NCBI RefSeq assembly: GCF_026262505.1
Contig: NC_067207.1
Location: 2,612,252 to 2,676,251, forward strand
Length of the DNA: 64,000 nucleotides
Direction: 5' to 3'
Origin: Trichomonas vaginalis G3
Taxonomy: Eukaryota; Parabasalia; Trichomonadida; Trichomonadidae
Made by a program: the position numbers and the translations under genes. Shown piece by piece: positions 32,701-42,839 of the stretch (position 1 is the first letter of the stretch; every line of letters begins with the position of its first letter). Below the pieces are notes generated by a model, which saw only the letters and a program-made list of their open reading frames with translations, had not been told where the DNA came from and ran no database searches.

Positions 32701-33907
32701 AACACAAAAACCAGTAGATATTCCAGAGAATTACACAAGAGATGATATAATTAAAGAAATTAAGAAACAATTAAAAATCAACGGTAAATTTGTAAATCTC
32801 TGGAGAATTGATGAGAAAAACAGAATTGAAGGAATTTTAGATGAAAAAACAAGAGCAAAAGACATCAGATGTCATTTATATCTTCATTTATCAGAAGAAC
32901 CATATAATCCTAATGATACCTACAACTTTGTTTACATTCACTCAGAAAACACTTTTCCTTTCTTATTCTTCTACAAATTCCTTCAAAGAGACAAATTTAT
33001 GAAATTAGATAAATCATTTTTGAAATTATTGGGTATCAATTACCAGAAGTACATAAAAATCTATAATATACATGATGGAGAACTACATCATGATATGAAT
33101 ACTAATTATGATCCAATTGTTTATTCAATTTATGAAAATATTCCTAATATCAATGAATTTGTTGACAAAAATGTTTTGGAAAACTCAAATCTTATGAATT
33201 CTTATGTTTATTTGATGAACAATAGTCATTCCACCTTTAGATCTATGTACAAAACAATGTTCCCTTCACAGACAATACTTGTCAAAGATTTAACAAAGCC
33301 TGACAGTGATTTTGTTGGTTTTGAAGTTCCAAAGAGTATTTATATGAATCAATTCACTCAATATTACAGAATTGTGACATCAAAAGTAAATGGAAAATTA
33401 TCATTCTTCAAGAAATCGGAAGGAACTGAAAGATTACAAAATGTTTATAGTTTGGATACTGATCACATTTTCTCTTTCCCTTCTCGAAGATCAATAATTG
33501 AAGTGAAATACTACACTGGAATTAAATACGAAAAGAGTGAATACATCGAAGATGATTTAACTAAAATCATGGAATTGAATCGTTTTCCTACTGTAAAATA
33601 TGTTCGTAATAACGAATTTTCTGTCAGTTCAACGTACATTGACTATATTAGAGTTGATTACAAGCATTACAACCGTCCTATTACAGTTCATGAGTGTATT
33701 AATACAAATTATGTTGATATTTATTTAGTTGAAGGAATGAGTTCTTATGATGAAATTATGGACATAATTTCTGAAAAAGTTTCACAAGAGTTTGCTGTAT
33801 ATTATGGATCTAGATATAGGTCTTTCCCATTTACATCAGAAACAAAGCTCAATACAATTACAGATTTATTTGTTAATGTTACTATGTCTAATTCGTTTAT
33901 AATGTAG
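29702..33907 (+). CDS. Ubiquitin-specific protease (C19), USP7-like
   Basis: Protein of 1,401 aa. The catalytic domain spans about residues 485-780: the Cys box NLGATCYMSSFLQALF places the nucleophile at Cys497, the QHDAQEFF box follows, and the His box GHFYCLIKP places His730, with WFEFND after it. This layout removes ubiquitin from proteins. The first about 110 residues look like a beta-rich domain of unknown type; 120-480 is disordered, with a Ser/Thr/Asn-rich tandem repeat. The C-terminal 500 residues contain an RLTETVSRQTYNVSRQ linker and ubiquitin-like-looking segments reminiscent of the tail of USP7, but that comparison is loose. Nearest relative by the QHDAQEF motif and length: USP7/HAUSP. 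Single intact frame from ATG 29702. Confidence 0.88.
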   Translation: MTSVYLFWYPGSSQVRTSEVTIENVTIKVTLSPKSVSEVPLIEIVTTGLNKQQNLYYRINSEEEWNQIWVSKYRTFVQKLQHPVTQNQHIRVYFKLENPLDFQAAKPKNTYTSPFLIDRFNENSNRDSLKVSTTSPSNNTAYSIQKSPKSPKSSFSYISVETPKEIMKNRDTLKVEKPKNSSLSQSSQKKNLTVNENEFSFGSKSSPVQKSTSTYKQSDRFDEIEISPSLAKNLNSPRRQVQNNTDKPDQKEIDLIFKARDQKIPILTADSDTKQNSADLPTKRKSSSSSGSTRRNSLHNDLASQQNKNDKIDSPKDPQKPSNTALKPDSVTTGTENPSSNSLKPNSVPSRTEKTSNNLLKPSSAPSTMKNSNNNASTPSSAPSRTENSSSNSSTISSVTRRTRNSNNKASTPSSAPSRTENSSSNSSTPSSAPSTMKNSNNNASTPSSAPSRTENSSSNSSTISSVTRRTRNYVQVTKDDKSCAEYVGIGNLGATCYMSSFLQALFHLPVFRKLVFQINTDDILVRGLQQMFLDLQTSKEAVKADDLIRAFGWSEFHAFEQHDAQEFFIKIINRIEEEVCKKNDEINKIFKSIFVGKSRSFIRPINPTDFKEIDSIEEFSQISLDAIGNKTINESLTKYLTPEKLDGDNKYKIDDKEYDVLLGTEFIEMPTVLQIQLMRYSYDLYTGEEMKLYSPFEFFDEIKIPSQNGLIEYSLYCVIVHFGIVKNGHFYCLIKPDKGNQWFEFNDMAVRPVTNDEVFGAAEHGPRQNAYLLLYVRKDKINEVFIKIDENVLPKLQRVETPPSAIFLVEGKQNDSKLTQKPFESHGIEEIKEEKPNLNQKPGSRMVGNKSSGTGISPPNYTQRKSSQEDRIDPLSILDRINEINSQGMQSNNNQLNQQPKPFEKPQNKRELNISFDSDDPQPSSTKENPTRLTETVSRQTYNVSRQTERFSSSTPKGVNSENQNKPVNDVRKVKIFLETEEGLKMNSYRFNFNIICPATQKPVDIPENYTRDDIIKEIKKQLKINGKFVNLWRIDEKNRIEGILDEKTRAKDIRCHLYLHLSEEPYNPNDTYNFVYIHSENTFPFLFFYKFLQRDKFMKLDKSFLKLLGINYQKYIKIYNIHDGELHHDMNTNYDPIVYSIYENIPNINEFVDKNVLENSNLMNSYVYLMNNSHSTFRSMYKTMFPSQTILVKDLTKPDSDFVGFEVPKSIYMNQFTQYYRIVTSKVNGKLSFFKKSEGTERLQNVYSLDTDHIFSFPSRRSIIEVKYYTGIKYEKSEYIEDDLTKIMELNRFPTVKYVRNNEFSVSSTYIDYIRVDYKHYNRPITVHECINTNYVDIYLVEGMSSYDEIMDIISEKVSQEFAVYYGSRYRSFPFTSETKLNTITDLFVNVTMSNSFIM
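30780..31110 (+). repeat. Tandem Ser/Thr/Asn-rich coding repeat in the USP gene
   Basis: Repeated DNA blocks encode units such as STPSSAPSRTENSSSN and STISSVTRRTRNSNNK. The block 'ccttcttctgctccaagtag' with 'aacagaaaattcttctagta' recurs nearly unchanged at about 30835, 30940 and 31045. The length is a multiple of three, so the frame is kept. It lies in the disordered region before the catalytic domain and probably varies in length between strains. Confidence 0.85.
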
Positions 33908-34310
33908 TAAAATGTTGTATTATTTATTTATATTTCACTACTTACTAAATCTTTAATCAGTATTTATATTGTTATCAAATATTTTGTAAAGAAAACAAAA
34001 TGAATGATTTTAAAGATGCATTTTCCAATTTCTGATTAATCTTGGCATAGAAAGAGATCGCCTCGTAGGTGTTTTAACAATTATATTAGATTTGCACAGA
34101 AAAGAATATTTTAGTTAGGGATTAATTATGTATAGAGAGTGTCTAATGTTCATTTTTGAAAAATTTTTTTTCTTGTATATTATGATTGAACTATATAAAA
34201 GAGAAATTATGAACTAGCCATCATTGCATAGATTTAATTTTTGCAAATACTGATTAATAGTAAAACTGGACTTAAAAAAACATCATGATTAACATAATAA
34301 TACAAACAAT
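33908..34310. other. Convergent intergenic region
   Basis: About 400 bp between the 3' ends of the USP gene and the coiled-coil gene. AT-rich, with nothing recognised. Confidence 0.5.
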
Positions 34311-36113
34311 TTATTTAGTTTTATTCATTTTTTCTTTTAGTTTTTGTTTCATAGTTTCAAATCTAACATCATATTCGGCCTTCACTTCATCAATTTGTTG
34401 CTGTAATCTCTTATTCTTTGCTTCTGTAATTTCTTTTCTCGCTTGAACCAAAGCAGCTTCGAACTTAAAATGGTATTCTTCTTCCAGCTTTTGGCGTATC
34501 TCCATTTCAGTTTGTTTCCTTATTTTTGAATCCTCTTGTGGTTTATTTTGTTCTCTGATTCTATCATTAATCATTTGCCTTTGAATAATATTTTCGAGCT
34601 TCAATCTCATTTCTTTTTCTTTATTATAAGTTTTCACGGCATTTGTTAATTTTTCTCCCAACAGAACACTTGCAGTTTGTGATTCTTGGAGTTCAGTTTG
34701 TGCCTTCAAAAGTTCATGATGTGCTTCTGAGAGATCATGCTCTAATTTCTCATTTTTGAGACTAATTTCTGAAAATTTCTTTTTGTATCCTAAAATTTCT
34801 CTTTGAGAGTTTATTTTTACAGTTCTTAATTCATTTTGTGCATCTTCGAGTTGTTTTTTAAGTTCTTGTTCTTTGTACCTAAACATATCATGGACTTGAT
34901 ATAAACCTTGCAAGTTCTTCTCTTCTTCTATATCATTAAACAATCTTGCTTCTTTTAAAACAAGTTTCTTAGACAATAAATCAACACTGTTTTCTACTTG
35001 AGTGTAATGTTGATCCAAAATTGCAAATTTTTCTTTTTCTAATTCGAACTCATGTTTCTCTTTATCAAAGTTTTGCCTTTCTAAGTCCATCTGCTGCCTT
35101 GTATCTTTGAGTTTATCAACTTGTCTCCTTAATTTCATCCATGCTTCATCTATTTGATCTCTTTCTTGTTTGAAAGATTCTTTGATTTTCGCCAATTCGA
35201 TTTTTTGTTGTTTAATTTCATGCTCCGACTGAATAAGAGCTTTTCTAAGCAGCTCAACATCTCCTTGTTCTTCTTTTAATTGTTGCTGTCTCATGATTTG
35301 TTCTTCTTTGTTTGCTAAGTATTCTGAAAAATTTTTCTCAAATTTAGATCTCGCTTCATCAAATAATTCTTTCTCTTCTTGGAATCTTTTTTGTTGAACT
35401 GTTAACACTGCGCGCTCATGTTCTATGAAAACAGCTTCAGTATTTGCATCTCTCGTTGGAGTTTCTCCATAATAATGTTTTGACATTTCAAAAACAGCCT
35501 TTTCTTCATCAAATGCTTCTTTTTGGCGTTGAAACATTGCAAGCTGCTCCATAAGTTTGCTTCTCTCGTTTTCGAGATCTGCTCGCATAGCTTTTGTTTG
35601 ATCATCTTGATCTGTATCTTTTTTCATGGAATTTAATGTCTCTGCAAGCTGTGTTTGAGTCAGTTCAAGTTGTTCTCTTAATAATGTTTCTTGAAGAACC
35701 ATACCGCTCTTTTCTTGAATGTATTTATTGAAATATTTTTGATATCTTTCTTCTTTTTCACGTAATGATCTATCTTGGAATTCAATCATTTTCTTTTCTG
35801 TTTCTAAACGTTCTTGTTGATATTTTAGCGCTTCTTCACGTTTCGAAATTGCTTCAATATCTTTATTTGTTCGATTTCGTAATTCTATAAGCTCGGCATT
35901 ATCTTGTTCGTATTTCTTTCTTAATTCATGTAATTCATATGTCTGTTTATCTAACTCTTCCTTCTTTTGGTTTAATTCATCAAGCATTTTCTGCACTTCC
36001 TCCTTTTCAGGCAATGGTTTTTCTTCCTTAGGTGGCTCTGGTTGTTGTATGAGCTCGTTTGACTTTAAAACTGTTGTTTTTGGTGCAGAAAAGATACTAA
36101 AATTTCGTGTCAT
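34311..36113 (-). CDS. Long coiled-coil protein, 600 aa
   Basis: From about residue 30 to the end almost the whole protein is predicted by eye as coiled coil: dense Glu, Lys and Gln with heptad-spaced Leu, Ile and Met (MLDELNQKKEELDKQTYELH, REEALKYQQERLETEKKMIE). The first 30 residues are polar and proline-containing (QQPEPPKEEKPLPEKEE). There is no motor, membrane or catalytic domain. A cytoskeletal, basal-body or Golgi-tether role is possible but not shown. It is head-to-tail with another coiled-coil gene (36502-38349), so the two may be functionally linked. Confidence 0.8.
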   Translation of the reverse strand: MTRNFSIFSAPKTTVLKSNELIQQPEPPKEEKPLPEKEEVQKMLDELNQKKEELDKQTYELHELRKKYEQDNAELIELRNRTNKDIEAISKREEALKYQQERLETEKKMIEFQDRSLREKEERYQKYFNKYIQEKSGMVLQETLLREQLELTQTQLAETLNSMKKDTDQDDQTKAMRADLENERSKLMEQLAMFQRQKEAFDEEKAVFEMSKHYYGETPTRDANTEAVFIEHERAVLTVQQKRFQEEKELFDEARSKFEKNFSEYLANKEEQIMRQQQLKEEQGDVELLRKALIQSEHEIKQQKIELAKIKESFKQERDQIDEAWMKLRRQVDKLKDTRQQMDLERQNFDKEKHEFELEKEKFAILDQHYTQVENSVDLLSKKLVLKEARLFNDIEEEKNLQGLYQVHDMFRYKEQELKKQLEDAQNELRTVKINSQREILGYKKKFSEISLKNEKLEHDLSEAHHELLKAQTELQESQTASVLLGEKLTNAVKTYNKEKEMRLKLENIIQRQMINDRIREQNKPQEDSKIRKQTEMEIRQKLEEEYHFKFEAALVQARKEITEAKNKRLQQQIDEVKAEYDVRFETMKQKLKEKMNKTK

Positions 36114-36501
36114 ATAAAAATTCTTTTAGTGTACGTTAAAAAATTTTAGTAAAAAATCTCTCTTTATCTTTACTAACAAACATGATTGTAGAAACCATAT
36201 GCTAACGGTGATGGTTTTCATCTCTTAATAGGCATCTTATATATTCGTTTCTAGTTCTAGAATAAGGATCTAGCATCAAAATTATTTTCAAATTTCCTTT
36301 TTTTATGAATTAAAATGATATTCTTAATATATGAAATGCTTATTTACATCTGATAAGATAGGTATTATCCAGTGAAATGAATGAAATTAGGAATATTTTT
36401 TAAAAAAAAATAAATTTGAAAATGGTTTTGTAATTAATAGATATCAAAAAAAAACTACTAAACATTTATAAAATTAAATCACAATTATAAGATTTCAGAA
36501 T
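36114..36501. other. Spacer between the two coiled-coil genes
   Basis: 388 bp of AT-rich DNA; no gene or repeat recognised. It should hold the promoter of the 34311-36113 gene. Confidence 0.45.
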
Positions 36502-38349
36502 CTATATTTGAGTTTCATTATTTTCAATTTTCTGTTCTTCATGGTCATCAGATATTGCCGCTTGTTGTATTTCCTCTTTTTCTGCTTGCTGGTCTAATAT
36601 TTCTTTGTTTTCTTCATTCTTATCTTCCATATTTTGATCATTTTCTTCATTTTCGTTTGATTGATCATTATCTTGATTAGTACTTTGCTTATCTTCCTGT
36701 TTTTCTGCTGTTTCGTTATTATTTTGGTCTCCTTCTTCCTTATTTTGCTGATCACTAACTAAATTTTCTTCAGATTTTTGATTTTCTTCTTCATTATTAT
36801 TTGTAGTATCATTTGTATCTTGGTTTTCAGGAAGATTTTGATCCGAAATATTTTTGTCACTTTTTGGTTCCTCTTCAGGTTCACTTTTTGTGAGAATTCT
36901 TTTTCTTTCTTTTTGGCCGATAGATATGACTAATTGTGTATCACCTGATCTTGGAGGAGTTATCTTTGGTCCAGAGCTTGTTTTCATGGCACTTCCCGGA
37001 ATAACTCTGATTCCTTCGATTAGCTTTGGTTTTTGAGGTTCTGGGAATATCTTTACCGGTTCCGTGTTCTCGTTTCTTTGGACTTTCGGATATACGACCT
37101 TTTTGAGAGATTCAATTGCATCTTGTTCCATTTTCAACTGAGCTCTGGCCACGTCGTAGTCTCTCTGAAGGAATATGATCTCCTGCTTAAGAATACTTGG
37201 ATTTCCTTGTTGTATTTCAACTGGTTTCTCAGGTAAACCGAGTTCTTTCCTTTTTGCCGGAATTTCTCTTCTTTTATCCATCAATGCATTAATTGCCGAT
37301 CTCATCCTCTGTTTCTCCATTGCAATCTCAGCGAATTCTTTACGAAAAGAGTCTTTATACTGGTCAATTGCGGCCATATCATCAATAATCTTTTGTCTTT
37401 CAGCTTTGAGCATTTCTCTGATATTATTTATGCGTCTCCTATCATTGTTAATGGCTTCTGACTCTTCATTAAGCTTCTGAACGCTTTGCATTAATAAAGA
37501 TTTTTTATTTTCAACTTCTTGCATTTCTTTGTTAAGTTTTTCACGAATTTTATTAAGTTTTGTGGCCGCTCTTCTGTTCTGACGCTGTAATTCTTGATTT
37601 GACTGCTTTGTATTTTCAATTTGTTTTTCAATTTCAACCATTTTCTCAGATTCGTATTGCAAACGCTTTCTTCTTTCTTCCACAAGTTTCTGGTGTCTTT
37701 GAAAGAGTCCTTCGGGCGTATTTGCAAGTTTTTTGATTTTTACGATTTCTTCTCTCTTTTTTAGAATGATTTCGTAGTCTTCTTGGTTGAATTGGTCTTG
37801 CATTTTAATTTTCTCGTGGTCATTGTGGAGAAGATTAAGCTCATAGACCAATTCTGACCTTTCTTGTTGCATAAGTTCACGTTGGTTGTCAATAAACAGC
37901 TTATAGTCAAATAAATAGTTTCTGTATTTGATAATGCCTGGTATTGAATCTTCGAATTCGACTTTTTCCGGTTCATCGAGTGAATTTTCGTGATTAAATA
38001 GGCGAGAGCGCTGTCTCATCAAGAAATCATCTCTTCTTTTGACATATTCTATTGCTTTTTTGGTTAATTCTTCTTCTACTTTAGCATCTTCCTCAGCTTC
38101 CTTTTCAACTTGTGCCATATCTTTGGATAAGTTGTGACTTGTAAGCAAAACTTCCGCCATATCATTTGCAAGGTTTTTTTCTTCATTTTCTGCGTTGTTA
38201 TACTTCTCTACACGTTCAAGTGCTTTTCTTTCATTAGTTTCAACTGGAAAATCTCGAAATTTTGCAGTAGGATGGTAAGTATAATCGATTGAAAGGCCCA
38301 ATGACCCAAGATTTAGTTCATTTGATATCGCTGGGCTCCAATCAATCAT
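36502..38349 (-). CDS. Coiled-coil protein with acidic low-complexity tail
   Basis: Protein of 615 aa from the ATG at 38349 (MIDWSPAISNELNLGSLGLS); upstream the frame runs only to a TTG. A conserved-looking globular start of about 50 residues is followed by continuous coiled coil to about residue 440 (FNQEDYEIILKKREEIVKIK and similar). A basic hinge (KPKLIEGIRVIPGSAMKTSS) follows, and then a tail of about 150 residues almost wholly Glu, Gln, Asn, Asp and Lys. The family is not recognised; structural or flagellar-apparatus proteins of trichomonads have such builds. A TCACTT initiator-like motif lies 35-40 nt upstream of the ATG. Confidence 0.8.
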   Translation of the reverse strand: MIDWSPAISNELNLGSLGLSIDYTYHPTAKFRDFPVETNERKALERVEKYNNAENEEKNLANDMAEVLLTSHNLSKDMAQVEKEAEEDAKVEEELTKKAIEYVKRRDDFLMRQRSRLFNHENSLDEPEKVEFEDSIPGIIKYRNYLFDYKLFIDNQRELMQQERSELVYELNLLHNDHEKIKMQDQFNQEDYEIILKKREEIVKIKKLANTPEGLFQRHQKLVEERRKRLQYESEKMVEIEKQIENTKQSNQELQRQNRRAATKLNKIREKLNKEMQEVENKKSLLMQSVQKLNEESEAINNDRRRINNIREMLKAERQKIIDDMAAIDQYKDSFRKEFAEIAMEKQRMRSAINALMDKRREIPAKRKELGLPEKPVEIQQGNPSILKQEIIFLQRDYDVARAQLKMEQDAIESLKKVVYPKVQRNENTEPVKIFPEPQKPKLIEGIRVIPGSAMKTSSGPKITPPRSGDTQLVISIGQKERKRILTKSEPEEEPKSDKNISDQNLPENQDTNDTTNNNEEENQKSEENLVSDQQNKEEGDQNNNETAEKQEDKQSTNQDNDQSNENEENDQNMEDKNEENKEILDQQAEKEEIQQAAISDDHEEQKIENNETQI

Positions 38350-38756
38350 CTCGAAAATTTGCGAAATTTGCAAAAAGTGACAAGATTTCAAGTTGAAATA
38401 TGATTAAATTAAAGGATATGTATAATCTCTAACTTACATAAGATATAAATTCTTGATTTTGGAGCAATTTCGTCATGAATAAAATTAATTTTAATAATTT
38501 CTAGGTATTGAAGAAATTTACTTGTTTGTTTCTCTTTTTCATAAGTATTCTAATATGATTATGAGTATTTTTTACCCTATTGCAATGTAATGGCATTCGC
38601 GATTGCGATAATTTTCAGATTTTCAGAATGAAATCAAGGCATTTTACTTGCGTGTTTAAAGATATTTGATTGGTGACCGGAAATGTAAAAATTTATTATT
38701 TTTTTCCGTCAACGGAGAAAAAAATTTCATTTACGTTTATAAGTTATTAAAAAATA
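38350..38756. other. Divergent intergenic region
   Basis: About 400 bp between divergent starts. It carries TCACTT on the minus strand near 38370 and TCATTT on the plus strand at 38727-38732; otherwise nothing stands out. Confidence 0.5.
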
Positions 38757-39230
38757 ATGATGCTCTTTCTCCTTACATTCATTAGGAAAAATCATGAGTT
38801 GGATTTACCAGATGACAGCTTCGATGTAGATCTTCCAAGAACACCTTTCCAAACAATTGCTGCAACAACACCTTTAGCTACAGAATCGCGTTATGAACAG
38901 TATCAGGATGTTACTGTTACTACAGAGCCAAACTATACAGAACAAAATTTGCTTTATGCATTCATCGCTTTGGTCTGCGTTGCTGTTGTTGGTATCATTG
39001 CTTCTGTTACTTATTTTGTTATCAAAAAGCGAAATGCTGGCCAAGTTGCAGCATCAGCTAACGACCAAGAAGAGGAGTCAGGAGATGGCAAGCAGAATAC
39101 AACACAAACACGAACAATAACAATGACAGGAACCCGTTCAATGCGTCAAACAATTCCATCCAGAACTACAACTGCAAATACAACAATGCATGCTAAATCT
39201 ATTTATGCAGTTAATACAGTTATCCTGTAA
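38757..39230 (+). CDS. Small single-pass membrane protein
   Basis: Protein of 157 aa. A short hydrophobic start (MMLFLLTFI) could be a weak signal peptide. A 40-residue acidic/Thr-rich ectodomain follows, then one strong membrane span (LLYAFIALVCVAVVGIIASV, about residues 64-88) with basic residues KKR after it, and a Thr/Arg-rich cytoplasmic tail. The layout resembles the C-terminal ends of trichomonad type I surface proteins, so it may be a free-standing relative of such tails or the stub of a larger gene. A TCATTT motif lies 28 nt upstream. Confidence 0.7.
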   Translation: MMLFLLTFIRKNHELDLPDDSFDVDLPRTPFQTIAATTPLATESRYEQYQDVTVTTEPNYTEQNLLYAFIALVCVAVVGIIASVTYFVIKKRNAGQVAASANDQEEESGDGKQNTTQTRTITMTGTRSMRQTIPSRTTTANTTMHAKSIYAVNTVIL

Positions 39231-39812
39231 TTATTTTGTCTTCATAATTTATATGTTATTTCTTGTTTGTAACTACACATTCATTTCCTTATAAATGATA
39301 AGCAAATGATTGTTGCCAAATAAATTTCTTTTGTACATTTATGTTTATTTTTGAAAAATAAAGCTTGTAAACTCATTTTCATGATTTCAGTCTCTATAAT
39401 GTACCATCTCCAACAATTTTGAGAGAATCTGGTTTAATTAGCTAAATTGGAAACTCAATTTGTTGAATTTTATAATTTTAATTTAATTTTGAGAGAATCT
39501 GGTTTAATTTAAATTTTTAATAAAATGACCAATTGTTACATTAGTCATTTAAGTACATTAGTTCTTTGGGAGTCCGATGTTTCATTAAGCAAATAAAAAA
39601 GCCAATTACAATGCGTTAAGTGTTGTCAGATTGATTGATGCATCTGATCAGAATTGTTCCAGAGAAGAAAATATGTGTTTAAAAAATATTGCATTCATTC
39701 TTCAAATTTAAATTATTGCTTGGCAAAAATATGATTAAGAAGATACGTGATAAGTATCTTTACCTAATTCAAGTTTTCGTTAATTTCCTATGATGAGAAA
39801 TTCATACTTTTG
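39231..39812. other. Intergenic region with a short direct repeat
   Basis: About 580 bp without genes. 'ttttgagagaatctggttta' occurs twice, at about 39418 and 39486. The last ten bases are the left target duplication of the next element. Confidence 0.6.
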
Positions 39813-39822
39813 CGCCCTTATA
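39813..39822. repeat. 10-bp target-site duplication (left)
   Basis: cgcccttata, repeated exactly at 42840-42849 on the other side of the 3,017-bp element. Confidence 0.9.
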
Positions 39823-41459
39823 GGGAGAATGTCTATTTCGAAAAAAATAATCGTCTTTCGGTCTATTTCGAAAATAATCGTTCCGATCACGACGATAGAC
39901 ATTAAAATGCATAATTCCCCACCATAGAGTTATTTTAGATCCTTGACTTTTTAGGCGCTACTAAAGCATACTATTTGCAATCTATTTATATAATAAAAAT
40001 ACTATGTTATGCTTTTTTATGAGATTAATTAGAAGATTGCAAGACAAATTATGATATTTCTCACTATTTTCACATATAATCAGATAGCCTAATACTAATA
40101 CTAACGTTTTGTAACTGTGCTATTGTGCTAATACATAAAAAGTATTATGCTTATTTAATTCTAAAAAAAAATATTGTGTTTATAAGATAACAATATATTA
40201 TTTGTGCTAACATATACGAGAATATAACAATAACGCTGTTGTTTAGCCCAAATATATTGTATTTAATATAAAAAATATTATCAATTATTATTTGTGTTTG
40301 CAACGAGGCCTTTAATAAATACATAGTTTAAGGTGATGATTCACAATAATAAAATGTGATAATTCTCTTAATTTTTTTTATTATTATGAAATATTTAGTA
40401 TATCATTAATATAATGGATGATCTGAATTGTATTAAGGAAATCTAAATCTATTCAATGATTAAAATTCGATATAAATCGAGTTAAATCACAATTGCATAA
40501 ATTGATTAAGATATTAGGTAAATAGCTGTGGTATATCATTTAAATAGTAATGTTTATGAGTGTGTATATGCATAATTTGTGAAAAAACAGTTTTTTGTCT
40601 CATATTTCAAAGAAATATCAATAAATCGATTATTAGACAGAATGCTTCACCAGTAATGATTGCGTTACGTTATAAATTAACAATTTTGGCCAATCATTCA
40701 TCTAAAATTGTCAAGAATTTAAAATTTGAATAAAGCTGTTGATTTTATAAGAGATATATATGAGAATTTATCTTTAAAATTAGTCACTTGCTATGATATA
40801 TAAGTGGTTTATCTTAAAAGGTAATATCTATCAAAATTGATTACAAATTTTTGAGAAAAATCATACATTTTCGCAGAAATAACATTATATACAAATATTA
40901 AACTTGATCTACTTACTCAAAAATTCCAAATTAATTTTAGATTTATGATTTTCATAGATTTTTTAACAATTTTTGAATTTATTTTTTATTTTTTGAAAAA
41001 AATTTGGAAATTTCACATCATTATATCACGTTTTTACTATTTCAATAGTTATTTTTACGTTAAGTTGTAATGAATTTACTTATTTTTAAGTGAAAATATA
41101 AAATAATGTCAATATTTTAAAAATAATGAGGAATTAGCAAGAATGATCATTGATGTAACTCTTTCATATATCATCAATTACTACTTGTTCTTTTCATTTA
41201 TAGTGAATGAATATGGTTGAATGCTGCTAACGTATTCATTAACAGCTAAAGTTGAGAACGGGAACATCAAATACTGATTCGAAACAGATTACATTGATGA
41301 ACCCGTCTCTATTTAATCATTCAAAATTCATATTTCTCGATTATTATTACAAACTCTCTCAAATTAAGCAAATTATACATCATTTTATCAACATTACAAT
41401 TGCAATCTACATTCAATACGAAATTCAAACGAAATTCTCCATTATTACAATATTTTGAT

Positions 41460-42111
41460 GAGTGCGGGACAAATTTGCCAAGTGTCACTTTTCAATAACC
41501 TTAAATTACGCTTTTTTCATTTTTTTAAAAAATAGCCTTAAATTATATTTGAAGAAATTATGTCTATGATATATGTTTTATGCTAGAATCTTGGAGTTTT
41601 CATGCACTACACAAGAGCTCCAAGGTTCCAAGAGTGAATGCTCAATAGCAATTATAGAGATGTACCTTTTCAAAATGACTTTTACTGATTAAATTTAATC
41701 AATAGAAGACATTTTGAAAAGGTACCTTTACAATTAGATATACAAGAGATTCAAAGCTTCATTTCAGATAGATTTGAAACTTTGAAACTCTTGGTAGATT
41801 TTGAGTGAATGCTGACAATCATCTTTGAGAAGGTTTTCTTTAAGAAAACCTTCTAAAAGAGGTTTCTCAGGAGCCCTGAGGCTCCCTTTCGTAATGATTG
41901 GGAGCCTTGGGGCTCCTGAGACGAAGAATGGCTTCGCCGAATCTTTGATCAGCAGAGGCCAAATGAAAAGGCCTCTGCTGATGGATTCTCAGGAGCCCTG
42001 AGGCTCCCTTTCGTAATGATTGGGAGCCTTGGGGCTCCTGCAGCAGAGTATCGCTCCGCTCCATTAATTTTTTTTAAAAAAAGTGCCGTGTGGCAAATTT
42101 GTCCTGTTCCC
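41460..42111. mobile_element. Nested 652-bp hairpin-rich inverted-repeat element
   Basis: Inverted ends of about 33 bp share gacaaatttgcca and a following cactttt (left end 41460 onward; right end the reverse complement of about 42079-42111). A perfect 9-bp target duplication, tattttgat, flanks it at 41451-41459 and 42112-42120. The interior is a string of hairpins: ttttcaaaatg against cattttgaaaa (about 41670-41725), gaaggttttc against gaaaaccttc (about 41830-41853), gcagaggcc against ggcctctgc (about 41954-41980), and GC-rich arms at 41868-42040. It carries no gene. The left end resembles the element at 7006-8143. Confidence 0.85.
41868..42041. repeat. Pair of GC-rich hairpin modules
   Basis: Two near-identical modules of about 50 bp at about 41868-41918 and 41993-42041 read caggagccctgaggctccc, then tttcgtaatgattg, then ggagccttggggctcctg. 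Each module can fold on itself (ggagcc/ggctcc), and a third hairpin lies between them. The composition is strikingly GC-rich against an AT-rich host. Confidence 0.85.
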
Positions 42112-42839
42112 TATTTTGATTCATAAATTAACGAAAATGAAATCTTTTATAAATTTCGAATAACCAAACAACGTATAACTCAAATGTACAATCAATAAAT
42201 GAATTTCAAAGTTTTTTACAAATTCTTCCTTTATGCTCGCATTACACTACAGATATATTTTGCCAGGCAACTACTTTAAAAAATTCGATTTTCAGAAATT
42301 TTACATTCTTTTCTTGTTAAAATCGTTCTAATACTAGTGATCCAGATCACTGCTACGATAAACAAATATAGTGCTATTACTTTCTTACTTATTATGACTA
42401 AAAATTTATTTTTATTATTATTTTGTGCTTTATTTTTCATATATTCACTTCAGCATACTTATTTATCAGAATAATAGAGAGATTACAGGGTCATAATCCC
42501 ATAAAAACTTCTTTATCATGATTAATATAATGAAAACTCACAAATTGTCATTTTATAGGATTTTTCAATATAAAATTATGATATATAGAATATGTTTAGT
42601 AAGTCTCCAAACAATCATCAATACATATCATATATAATGAAATTATGATTTTATATAAGAACTTGAACACTTTCTTTACTATATATTTACCTCAGCCTAG
42701 ACGAGTTATGATCTATGCATATATTCATTCACTTCAAAATGCAATCTTTAATAATTTCGCCTTCTATCGTCGTGATCGGGACGATTATTTTCGAAATAGA
42801 CCGAAAGACGATTATTTTTTTCGAAATAGACATTCTCCC

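Larger units (their letters stand above)
39823..42839. mobile_element. Non-autonomous Mutator-type element, 3,017 bp
   Basis: Bounded by 76-bp terminal inverted repeats (39823-39898 and 42764-42839) that agree at 75 of 76 positions and begin gggagaatgtctatttcg. A perfect 10-bp target duplication (cgcccttata) abuts both ends; 8-11 bp is the size made by Mutator-like transposases. Each terminal repeat contains two tandem copies of a motif like 'tctatttcgaaaataatcg', plausible transposase-binding sites. The interior is very AT-rich, with no frame resembling a transposase, so the element depends on another source. A second, 652-bp element is nested in it. The near-perfect ends imply recent movement. 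Confidence 0.9.

Noticed and set aside
41867-42064. 65-aa frame rich in Arg, Pro and Gln
   Set aside because: It is read from the GC-rich hairpin modules; the repeated phrases mirror the DNA repeat, not a protein family.
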